Shown here: positions 7,510-14,292 of the stretch, in pieces
Layout: each line of letters starts with the position of its first letter
Numbering within the stretch: position 1 is the stretch's first letter
Source of the DNA: Thermoplasmata archaeon
GTDB lineage: Archaea > Thermoplasmatota > Thermoplasmata > UBA184
Assembly: GCA_021827545.1 (NCBI GenBank)
Contig: JAKAVH010000114.1
Span: forward strand, 1-22,956
DNA: 22,956 nt
Reading direction: 5' to 3'
Made by a program: the position numbers and the translations under genes
The notes under the pieces: generated by a model
The model's input: the letters and a program-made list of their open reading frames with translations, nothing else
What the model was told of the DNA's origin: nothing
The model's database searches: none

Positions 7510-8124
7510 TCAGAAATAGACGAGGCCGGCGGCGAGGCTCGCCATCACGAAGATGAGCGCGATCTGCACCGCCGCTTGAACGCCCGCGAGCTGGGCATTG
7601 AGGAGTCCGAGGCGGCCGATCTTCGCGATGTTCGGCTGGGGGCGTCGCAGCTCGAGAACGATCCGAAGCTCGTTCGGGAGAAAGATCCCGAACCCTTGGG
7701 CCGCGAGGATGATCACGAGGATGCCGGCGGCTTGGATCGTGGGGTAGGCCAGGTTGAACACGCCGGCCGAGAGGGCGAGGTAGATGCCGGCGGTGATCGT
7801 CACCGCCGCGAGCGTCGGCATCAGAAACAGCATCGTCGGAACCAGCCGCTGGACGAAGTCGGCGCGGGCGGGCGGCGACATCCGGCCGAGGATCGGCCCG
7901 ATGACGAGTCCGAGGAAGATGTCGATTCCCGTCCAGAGCGCGCCGTTCATCACATGGACGTAATCGAGCGCCACGAACGCGTGCAGACCGAGCGCGACCA
8001 GGAGGGCTCCAACGGGAACGGCGACGAGCGGGACGGCCCGCCACGTCACGAGGGGTGGGGAGGTGCGGTGGGCGGCGGACGGTTCCCCCCCAACCCCCGG
8101 GCTGACGTGGACGGCCGCACCCAT
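7510..8124 (-). CDS. Small integral membrane protein of unknown function
   Basis: A 204-residue protein with about five hydrophobic segments: residues about 30-53, 61-80, 96-122, 127-149 and 178-202. The phrase DYVHVMNGALWTGIDIFLG near residue 54, with His48 and His57 close to the membrane, recalls DUF2269/CopD-like proteins, which carry a similar His-x-x-x-G-x-W pattern, but the match is too weak for assignment. The first 25 residues are soluble and probably cytoplasmic. A clear TATA box lies about 31 bases before the ATG, so it has its own promoter; the 158-base gap to the menC-like gene and the box found there suggest they are separate transcripts. Confidence 0.65.
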   Translation of the reverse strand: MGAAVHVSPGVGGEPSAAHRTSPPLVTWRAVPLVAVPVGALLVALGLHAFVALDYVHVMNGALWTGIDIFLGLVIGPILGRMSPPARADFVQRLVPTMLFLMPTLAAVTITAGIYLALSAGVFNLAYPTIQAAGILVIILAAQGFGIFLPNELRIVLELRRPQPNIAKIGRLGLLNAQLAGVQAAVQIALIFVMASLAAGLVYF

Positions 8125-8150
8125 GCGAAGAGAGAGACTCGGAGTCCGGA

Positions 8151-8160
8151 CTTTTTATGT
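8151..8160 (-). promoter_or_regulatory. TATA box of the small membrane protein gene
   Basis: The minus strand reads ACATAAAAAG, centred about 31 bases before the ATG at 8124. It is one of the most A+T-rich stretches in this part of the window and matches archaeal TATA boxes well. Confidence 0.6.
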
Positions 8161-8294
8161 TGCGTTGGTACGACGATCGTTCCTCTGACCCGGGGCGGCG
8201 TTCGGAGGCGCGCTCACGCCTCGAGGCTGAACTGGAGATCGGATCTTCGTCCCCGGACCGGATCCGCGGGACCAGGGGGTTCCGGGATTCGGAA

Positions 8295-8303
8295 ACGTTA
8301 ATG
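8295..8303 (+). promoter_or_regulatory. TATA-like box of tRNA-Leu
   Basis: ACGTTAATG lies about 33 bases before the mature 5' end of the tRNA, the usual archaeal position allowing for a short 5' leader. Confidence 0.45.
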
Positions 8304-8331
8304 GGCGCGCTCCGGTCGAGACGCCCCGCGT

Positions 8332-8416
8332 GCAGGGGTGGCCCAGCTTGGTCAAAGGCGCCAGGTTGAGGTCCTGGTCTCGAAGGAGTTCGTGAGTTCA
8401 AATCTCACCCCCTGCA
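8332..8416 (+). tRNA. tRNA-Leu (anticodon GAG)
   Basis: An 85-base class II tRNA. The acceptor stem GCAGGGG (8332-8338) pairs perfectly with CCCCTGC (8409-8415), and base A8416 is the discriminator. The D stem is GCC/GGC, with U8 at 8339. The anticodon stem CCAGG/CCTGG encloses loop TTGAGGT with anticodon GAG at 8368-8370. A long 14-base variable arm, typical of Leu and Ser tRNAs, follows. The T stem GTGAG/CTCAC encloses TTCAAAT. There is no intron and CCA is not encoded. It reads CUC codons (and CUU by wobble). The mercury-resistance-like island begins just downstream. Confidence 0.96.
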
Positions 8417-8578
8417 CTTCCCGAAATACTCGGGAGGCCGCGCGGCCCCGTTCCAGAAGCGGCCCGATTTTGCCCGCCGGCGGCCTAGGGACGGTGGACC
8501 TCCGTGGCGGCCCTGGGACCAAGAGATCGGTGAGGGTGGGGACGGGGCAATAAGGGTTGGGAGGGCCACCGACGCGAC

Positions 8579-9166
8579 TCACTCCGGGCTCGGCGCCTCG
8601 TACCAGAGGCTCTCCTTCGAGTACCGACGCGCCGTCATTCGAATCGACCACCAAGTGCTGAGGACCGCCACCGCATAGAATGTCCAGGCATAGGCGTTGA
8701 GCACGTACTGGATCGGTGGGGAGACGGCCAGCAGGGCGGCCCCCGAGAGGAACACCGCGAGCAGTACCGGAATGAAGGGAGTACAACAGAGGAGGTTGGG
8801 AATGACACCGCCGAGAATGGCCGAGAAAATCGGAGCCCGCTCGGTGCTCGAGGTGCGTCGGCAGCAGGAAGGATGCCGCCAGTAGTACACGTTGAGGAGA
8901 ATCACCAACGGAAGGAGCGCGCCCATCGCCAGGGCGAAGGCCAGTTGGACCGGGGTGACAAACTGTATGACCCAGACGCCGAGACTCCAAAGTTCGAGGC
9001 CGGGGAGGAGCCAGGCATACCCCAAGGCGATTCCCGCGCCGAGCAATGGATACGCCCAGCGGTACGCCGGATGAGCGAAGATCTCCCGAAGGGCCGGTCC
9101 CTCCGGGAAACGATCCGGAACCGCGGGGGCGCCGGGCGCCCCGTGGCGTGCGGCCATCGTCTCCAC
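8579..9166 (-). CDS. Membrane protein with two vicinal Cys pairs, MerF-like candidate mercury transporter
   Basis: A 195-residue membrane protein with about five hydrophobic segments. It has two vicinal Cys pairs: Cys101-Cys102 (HPSCCRR) in a polar loop and Cys127-Cys128 (NLLCCTPFIPVLLAV) at the start of a membrane segment. The second resembles MerF, where CC-x-TP is followed by a similar hydrophobic stretch; vicinal Cys pairs bind and pass on Hg(II) in MerT, MerF and MerA. It is longer than MerF (about 80 residues) and is not a clear homologue, so the role rests on this motif and on merA nearby. It lies 22 bases after the thioredoxin-like gene and is probably co-transcribed. The start is GTG at 9166; ATG at 9157 is an alternative. 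Confidence 0.6.
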   Translation of the reverse strand: METMAARHGAPGAPAVPDRFPEGPALREIFAHPAYRWAYPLLGAGIALGYAWLLPGLELWSLGVWVIQFVTPVQLAFALAMGALLPLVILLNVYYWRHPSCCRRTSSTERAPIFSAILGGVIPNLLCCTPFIPVLLAVFLSGAALLAVSPPIQYVLNAYAWTFYAVAVLSTWWSIRMTARRYSKESLWYEAPSPE

Positions 9167-9188
9167 GCGCCGATCGACCGGGGGAATC

Positions 9189-9926
9189 TCATCCCCCCGT
9201 CGCCGCGCTCAACGCGGCGGCGAAATTCCCGCCGAGTCCCGCGCCCTGCGAAACGATGACGCCCGAGCCGCTGATCACGTAGTAGTAATCGAGCTGGTCC
9301 TGAGGGTTGTAGGTGGAGGTGCCGGACGACGACCCGACGCCCAGCACCCATCCCGACTGGCCGTGATAGCCATACGCCGACGCCATCGCCGAGATGCTCG
9401 GCCCGGATTGGCCGAGGTCGTTGTAATCCTCCATTTCGAGAAGGAGCACGTGCGCGTTCTCGTACTGCGACAGATACTGCTGGGCGAATACCTGGGTAGC
9501 AAGCTGACAACTGCTGCACCACGTGGCCACCCACCACAATACCAGAGGGTGGCCCACGTAAGCGCTCAGCTGAGATGACCCTCCACTAGGCGTGGTGAAA
9601 GAAAAATCCGGCGCGGCCGAGCCGTCGTTGACCGCCGGGTGATTCGGAGGGAACAACACGTAGTAGGTCACTCCGCTCACGGCCGCCGCCGCAAGGATCA
9701 CCCCCACGATGCGCCATCGGGTCCATCCACGTCCCATCGGTCGCCGGGCGCTCCGTGCCGTGGCGCCCAGCGCTTCCCGACGATCCCGCAAGTAGCGGAG
9801 CACTTCCCGAGAGTCGACCCGATCCGGATGGATCGATCGTAAGTGGACCACCACGCGATCCGTGCGGACGATCGTAGCGCAGACCGGACAGCGCTCCATC
9901 CGCCGAGCCGGCGGATTCGGACTCAC
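9189..9926 (-). CDS. Membrane-anchored thioredoxin-like protein with N-terminal C2H2 zinc finger
   Basis: A 245-residue fusion. Residues 13-33 form a zinc-finger pattern, Cys13-x2-Cys16-x11-His28-x4-His33. A single membrane helix spans about 73-92. A TlpA/thioredoxin-like domain fills 104-245, with the active site WCSSC (Cys137, Cys140) preceded by the hydrophobic strand PLVLWWVAT. By the positive-inside rule the finger should be cytoplasmic and the thioredoxin domain outside. It may keep surface thiols or the partner's Cys pairs reduced. I chose GTG at 9926 because GGGAGG lies six bases before it; ATG at 9899 is the alternative and keeps the finger. A TATA-like GCTTACATTC lies just upstream. 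Confidence 0.75.
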   Translation of the reverse strand: MSPNPPARRMERCPVCATIVRTDRVVVHLRSIHPDRVDSREVLRYLRDRREALGATARSARRPMGRGWTRWRIVGVILAAAAVSGVTYYVLFPPNHPAVNDGSAAPDFSFTTPSGGSSQLSAYVGHPLVLWWVATWCSSCQLATQVFAQQYLSQYENAHVLLLEMEDYNDLGQSGPSISAMASAYGYHGQSGWVLGVGSSSGTSTYNPQDQLDYYYVISGSGVIVSQGAGLGGNFAAALSAATGG

Positions 9927-9940
9927 GGCGCGCCTCCCGG

Positions 9941-9951
9941 GAATGTAAGCC
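9941..9951 (-). promoter_or_regulatory. Promoter box and Shine-Dalgarno of the thioredoxin-like operon
   Basis: The minus strand reads GCTTACATTC about 20 bases before the GTG at 9926, followed by CGGGAGG, a good Shine-Dalgarno match six bases from the start. It would drive the thioredoxin-like gene and the Cys-pair membrane protein together. Confidence 0.35.
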
Positions 9952-10677
9952 CGCGGCGATCGGCCCTCGATCTTCGCGGTCGTCCCATCCGATGGCGCTG
10001 TCGACAGCACTCTGAGGTCGAAGGACCACTTGCCGGGGAATTCGTGCGTCGTGTTAGGTTGCCTCGCCTCCCACCGACATCATTGGGATCCCCTACGGCC
10101 CTTGAAGCGAGTGAGCGATACTCCCCGGTTCGTGGCTCAGCGAAGCGGAGGTCGGGGGAGATCGGCGACCCTTCCCAAAGTGACCTGGCCGACCGCGAGT
10201 TGGGCGAGAACGGCTCGTGCGTCCGGGGGAACGAACGGACGGTCATCTGGGCATCGGCCGGATCATAAGGGAACCGGAGGCGCCCGGCCAGTTCGGGCCA
10301 CCCTCGGAAGCCGTCGGCATCCCGAACGGAGAGGGGGACGACCGCCGACTCCTCCGTCCCGGGGGAGGAACCACCGCCCAATGGGGGCGTGGTAGGTACC
10401 ACGACTGATCTTGAGCCCGAGACGAAGCGAGCGATCGGGCCCGCGGCCCTCGCAGTCCGTCCGGGTCGATGGCCCCGCGCACTAGCTTCGGGAAACGAAT
10501 TTCTCTGGACGGTTCTCCCGCGGCTCTCGGTCACGTCCGGCCCGTTCGTTTCGACGGACCGGCTCCGATATGGCTTTGTCGTTTCCAAACGGAAAATTGC
10601 TCTCGAAACTGAATCTTGCGCCCGGCTACTCCTTCATCGGTTTACGAACCGAAAGCTGCTCTCTTCCTTTCTGCCGT
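9952..10677 (+). other. Long divergent intergenic region between the two mer-like transcripts, no supported gene
   Basis: About 730 bases between the thioredoxin-like gene and merA. Several open frames cross it on both strands, but none encodes a recognisable domain. Small hairpins are visible, for example GTGGT/ACCAC at 10389-10402. The last 130 bases are clearly more A+T-rich than the rest. It may hold regulatory sites or a decayed gene. Confidence 0.4.
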
Positions 10678-10678
10678 C

Positions 10679-10687
10679 GACTTAAGC
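10679..10687 (+). promoter_or_regulatory. TATA-like box of merA
   Basis: GACTTAAGC is centred about 27 bases before the merA ATG at 10710. With this spacing transcription would begin at or next to the start codon. The purine run AGGAGGG at 10702-10708 is too close to the ATG for a normal Shine-Dalgarno, which also favours a leaderless message. Confidence 0.5.
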
Positions 10688-10709
10688 CGCATCCGGACCC
10701 TAGGAGGGC

Positions 10710-12125
10710 ATGCCTCGATCACGACGGGATCGGTTCGACCTTGTGATTCTGGGTGGAGGAGCGGCCGCCTTCGCGGCGGCGATTCGGGCGGACGAGCTCG
10801 GGTTCACTTCCGCCATGGTCAACGATGGCCTGCCCATCGGAGGCACCTGCGTGAACGTCGGGTGCATCCCCTCGAAGTTCCTGCTCGAGGCCGGGAACGA
10901 ATACTTCTATCGGCAGAGCCCGCAATTCGCCTGCAACCTACCGGGAACCCCCAAGTGCGACTTCCCGGAGGCCATCGCCAACAAGGACCGGATGGTCCAA
11001 CGGCTCCGCCGGACGAACTATCTGGACGTACTCGAAGAGCGCAAGATCGAGTACATCCAAGCCCGAGGAACTCTACGGGCCGGCCGAAGGGTGCGCGCCG
11101 GCGGTCGATTGCTCGAAGGGCGGCACATCCTCATCGCCACGGGCTCTTCACCGAAGATACCTCCGATCGAGGGACTTTCCGACGCCGGTTATCTGACCAA
11201 CCGAACCCTCATGCGGCGCAAGGACCTCCCCGATCGTCTCCTGGTCCTCGGAGGAGGACCGCTCGGGCTCGAGTTCGGTCAGATGTACGCTCACTTCGGG
11301 AGCTCGGTCACGGTTCTCGAGTCCGCCCCGAGAATCCTTCCGATGGAAGAGCCGGAAATATCCGAAGAGCTCCGACGGTGCCTCTCCACCGAGGGAATCA
11401 AGATCCGGGCCGATGCCCGAGTCCGTCGGATCCGCCGCGACGAAGGGCAAGTGGTCTGCGAGCTGGTCAACGGCAAGTCGGTCGTTCCGTGCGACGGGGA
11501 TGAGATCCTAGTCGCTACGGGAGTGGCGCCGAACACGTCGGACCTGGGATTGGAGGCGGTAGGCGTGGAACTGACGGCTCAGGGATACGTCAAGACCGAC
11601 GAGTATCTTCGGACCAGCGTTCCCGGATTATGGGCGGCCGGCGACGTCCGCAGCCGCATGGCGTTGGAAACGGTCGCGGCGAAGGAGGGCGCCACCGCCG
11701 CGACGAATGCCCTGCGAGGTGAAAGGAGAACCATCAACTACGACGGGGTGCCCCACGCGGTCTTCACCAATCCTCAGACCGCCTCGGTGGGACTCACCCA
11801 CGCCGAGGCCGTTCGGCGCGGACATGCCTGCGAATGCCGGGTGATCACCATGGGCCGGGTGCCGAAGGCGCTGACGGTGGGAGATACTCGCGGCGTTCTG
11901 AAGATGGTGGCGGACGTCAAGACGCGGCGCGTTCTCGGGGTTCACATCGTCTCCCCGATCGCGGCCGACATGGTGCACGCCGCCGCGTATGCCATCCGAG
12001 GCGGCCTGACGGTGGAGGACATTATCGACACGGTCCACACATTCCCGACCTTTTCCGAAGCGTTGAAGATCGCGGCCGAATCGTTCCACCACGATATGAG
12101 CCGGATGAGCTGCTGTATCGAGTAG
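10710..12125 (+). CDS. merA: Mercuric reductase
   Basis: A flavoprotein disulfide oxidoreductase of 471 residues predicted to reduce Hg(II) to Hg(0) with NAD(P)H. The FAD motif GGGAAAFAAA begins at residue 15. The redox disulfide is in GGTCVNVGCIPSK (Cys47, Cys52). NAD(P)-binding LVLGGGPLGLEFGQ and the second FAD motif near LWAAGDV follow. The dimerisation domain ends with SCCIE, so Cys468-Cys469 form the C-terminal vicinal pair that delivers Hg(II) to the active site; this separates MerA from dihydrolipoamide dehydrogenase and glutathione reductase. There is no N-terminal HMA (NmerA) domain, as in other short archaeal forms. An HxlR-type regulator gene follows after 165 bases. Confidence 0.93.
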   Translation: MPRSRRDRFDLVILGGGAAAFAAAIRADELGFTSAMVNDGLPIGGTCVNVGCIPSKFLLEAGNEYFYRQSPQFACNLPGTPKCDFPEAIANKDRMVQRLRRTNYLDVLEERKIEYIQARGTLRAGRRVRAGGRLLEGRHILIATGSSPKIPPIEGLSDAGYLTNRTLMRRKDLPDRLLVLGGGPLGLEFGQMYAHFGSSVTVLESAPRILPMEEPEISEELRRCLSTEGIKIRADARVRRIRRDEGQVVCELVNGKSVVPCDGDEILVATGVAPNTSDLGLEAVGVELTAQGYVKTDEYLRTSVPGLWAAGDVRSRMALETVAAKEGATAATNALRGERRTINYDGVPHAVFTNPQTASVGLTHAEAVRRGHACECRVITMGRVPKALTVGDTRGVLKMVADVKTRRVLGVHIVSPIAADMVHAAAYAIRGGLTVEDIIDTVHTFPTFSEALKIAAESFHHDMSRMSCCIE

Positions 12126-12127
12126 CG

Positions 12128-12301
12128 ATGGCGAACCGGATGGCTCCCGAGGATAGGCCTTCGAGATCTCCGAGCTTCCGCTGCCCGGCGATCTCGGTGC
12201 GGCTGCGAAGGCGAGGGCGCAGCTGCCCGTGTCGATGGTCGATCGATCCCGGCGGGCGGCCGGACCATGCGATCGACCCAGGGGAACCGCATGAGACGTA
12301 A
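12128..12301 (+). CDS. Small Cys-containing reading frame between merA and the HxlR gene (uncertain)
   Basis: A 57-codon frame starts two bases after the merA stop and ends overlapping the first codons of the regulator, so it fills the gap exactly. The product is basic and has three Cys, two of them as Cys-Pro-Cys. It matches no family I recognise, and it lacks the TRASH pattern of MerH. It may be chance in G+C-rich DNA; the tight packing and Cys content next to merA are the only reasons to list it. Confidence 0.25.
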   Translation: MANRMAPEDRPSRSPSFRCPAISVRLRRRGRSCPCRWSIDPGGRPDHAIDPGEPHET

Positions 12302-12737
12302 GCCGCGAGAGCGGGCGTTCACCCGCGAAGTCGTTTGTATGATTCGCGCGGGCGACCGGGAGTACTGCATCGACCCGGCGGCGGGGACCGTCGACCTTCT
12401 GGGTAAGAAGTGGACCCTCCCCCTGATCGGTGTTCTAGGAAATCGGGACAGTTCGAGGTTCAGTGAACTTCGGGACGCGATACAAGGGATGGGCAGCAAG
12501 GCCCTCGCCGATCGGCTGCGGGAACTCCAGCGGCTCCATCTCGTCGCGCGCGACGCCTTCCCCGACGTTCCGGTTCGTACCGAGTACCGCCTAACCGAGC
12601 GGGGACGGTCTCTTCGTGCCGCGCTCGTGCCGCTTCTCGGATGGGCCGCGTCCGAGATGGATGCGGAGCCGGAGGCGTCCACGCTCCCGACCAAGAGGCG
12701 TTCCCGCCGGACCGGGACTGGATCGGCACATCCGTGA
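12291..12737 (+). CDS. HxlR-family winged-helix transcriptional regulator
   Basis: A 148-residue DNA-binding protein. Family blocks are LLGKKWTLPLIGVL (about 36-49), RFSELRDAIQGMGSKALADRLREL (56-79, recognition helix region) and the wing RTEYRLTERGRSL (about 96-108). HxlR proteins bind as dimers and often respond to electrophiles or redox stress through a Cys near the N-terminus. Here Cys16 and Cys26 flank the segment before helix 1 and could bind Hg(II), which is inference. The C-terminal tail of about 25 residues is basic and low in complexity. The ATG at 12291 was preferred because it follows CAGGGGAA; ATG at 12267 in frame is possible. It likely controls the mer-like genes. Confidence 0.83.
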   Translation: MRRKPRERAFTREVVCMIRAGDREYCIDPAAGTVDLLGKKWTLPLIGVLGNRDSSRFSELRDAIQGMGSKALADRLRELQRLHLVARDAFPDVPVRTEYRLTERGRSLRAALVPLLGWAASEMDAEPEASTLPTKRRSRRTGTGSAHP

Positions 12738-12996
12738 CCGTCGGCCCGGGTATCCCGAAACATCTTCCTCTCCCTGGCGCTGATGGCCCGTCAAATGGTT
12801 GGGCCGGGACCCGACGTCGGATCGTCTCTACCGGCCGGAGGATCGCGCGCCGTCTCCCCGGCCGTCGTCGCGATGGGCGGGTGCTCCGGTCGTTGGGGGG
12901 GCTGCAAAAGCTGGGAGCGGGAGGAGGGAACCGGCTCGTTCCCTTCCGGAAGGCGGCCGTGCCCGCCAAGTCTGGACGAGATCCGGACGTAGGCAC
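12738..12996 (-). other. Spacer between the HxlR gene and the decayed transposase, no gene seen
   Basis: About 260 bases without a supported gene. It would contain the 3' end of the insertion element, but I could not find convincing terminal inverted repeats by eye. Confidence 0.35.
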
Positions 12997-13960
12997 TTAC
13001 CCTTGTGATCCGCTGGAGGGCGCTCCAAATGCCGGGTCGTCCTTCTCTCGCAACGCGTCCCGCACGACTTCGATACCGTGGAGCCCACGGATCCGGCCGG
13101 TCCTGGAGACCGACTTCAGTCGCTCCAGGATCCCCGTTCCGTTCCGGGACCGACGGCCGCCACTTCTTCGGGTCGAGCACGCCCGGGCGCCCGTGGTTCT
13201 CCGCGAGCGGGGGGTGCCACGCGACCCCGGGCTAGCGGAGGAAGGGGAACTCCATGGCCCGTTTCGACCAGAGCTCCTTCGAGATCCGAGGGGCGTCATG
13301 GTCTTTCCAGGTCGGAGCGCAAGGTGCGCCATCTCCTGCCTCGCGCCCCGATGCCTCCGCCGGCGTGAGGCATTCGGGTGGCTCTCCGACCCGAGCACGG
13401 TCTCGCGCAAGCGCCGGCTCCATCGATGGGCGAACTCCGGGAATTCGTCGGGTGGATGCCCGGCGCTGGCGAGCTTCCCCGCGACCTGCTTGAGCAGCGG
13501 CCGAGGTTCGAGCCGAGGCAACACGTCGGCCCGTTCGATCCACCGGTTGAACGGCAACAGGGCGAGCTGGGGGTCCGTCGTCGTCACGCAGTTGTACGGG
13601 TCCCCCCCCGTTCCGGACGAGGGTTCCCTCGAACCCCTCGAGCATGTCGCGGCCCACGTCCTGTCCTCGGCTCGGGGCGATGCGGTCGACCACCGCCGTA
13701 CGTGGACGAACACCGATCACCAGCCGTGCTCCCCGTTGATGCGGAAACGGGTCTCGTCCCCGTGGACCACCGGGACATGGCGCACCTGTTGCTGGATGCC
13801 CTCGCAGAGCGGCCCCCCGCCTGGGCCCGTCGTTCGTCCGGCGAGAGAGGGAGATTCCCCTCACGATCCGGGTCGAGGGCCGCCTCAAGGAGCAAGGTGC
13901 TCTCGTAGCCCCCGCTCTTCGCGAGGGCACAGAGGGCCGGAAGGTCGTTCCGGTCGAAGG
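12997..13960 (-). pseudogene. Decayed IS66-type transposase
   Basis: Pieces of one transposase are spread over the three minus-strand frames. Reading down the strand they are VPVVHGDETRFRINGEHGW (catalytic DET at 13750-13758), an in-frame TGA at 13717-13719, RIAPSRGQDV and MLEGFEGTLV in another frame, LALLPFNRWIERADVLPRLE and FPEFAHRWSRRLRE in a third, WKDHDAPRISKELWSKRAM, and the C-terminal ILERLKSVSRTGRIRGL with HGIEVVRDALREKDDPAFG. The order fits IS66-family transposases found in archaea. Several frameshifts and one nonsense codon show the gene is dead. The N-terminal part cannot be followed confidently beyond about 13960. Confidence 0.75.
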
Positions 13961-14292
13961 GAACGGATCGTCGACCGGGCAGAAAGGGGATGGCGACCCG
14001 GTAGGGACCGGGCTCAACCACCAGCGGTTGGCGAACGGGTCGCCCACGACGGGAGAGGAGATCCGGGCGGGAGGGGAACGGGAACTCCGACGGAGGCCGG
14101 CGCATCCCGAACGGGTCGCCGCCCGCATCCGCCACTCGGAACCGCGGAACCGCCGCTGCCACCGCTCCGGGGAGCGCTCGGGGTCCGCTGGACCGGTTCC
14201 ACGCCACGTGCCATCGGTTCGACCGCCAACCGGTCCGGGGGATCGGCGGACCACCCCGATCGATGCCCTCTCCTCGGTTCCCCTGGCGAAGA
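13961..14292 (-). mobile_element. Probable remainder of the decayed insertion element
   Basis: About 330 bases between the recognisable transposase and rfbA. The long minus-strand frames are rich in Pro, Arg and Gly and match nothing I know. It is placed where the 5' part of the element should be, but it could be unrelated spacer. Confidence 0.25.

Noticed and set aside
8419..8435. Hairpin TCCCGA/TCGGGA just after tRNA-Leu as a terminator
   Set aside because: The six-base stem is real but no T run follows, and archaeal termination relies mainly on T runs.
10389..10685. 98-codon frame upstream of merA as a mer gene
   Set aside because: It has one Cys, no hydrophobic segment and no metal motif, and it runs into the merA promoter.
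10710..12125. Dihydrolipoamide dehydrogenase instead of MerA
   Set aside because: The C-terminal vicinal Cys pair is specific to mercuric reductases, and no 2-oxoacid dehydrogenase genes are nearby.
8417..14292. Direct repeat of the tRNA-Leu 3' end marking an attachment site
   Set aside because: Scanning by eye found no second copy of the T-arm and acceptor sequence within the window.
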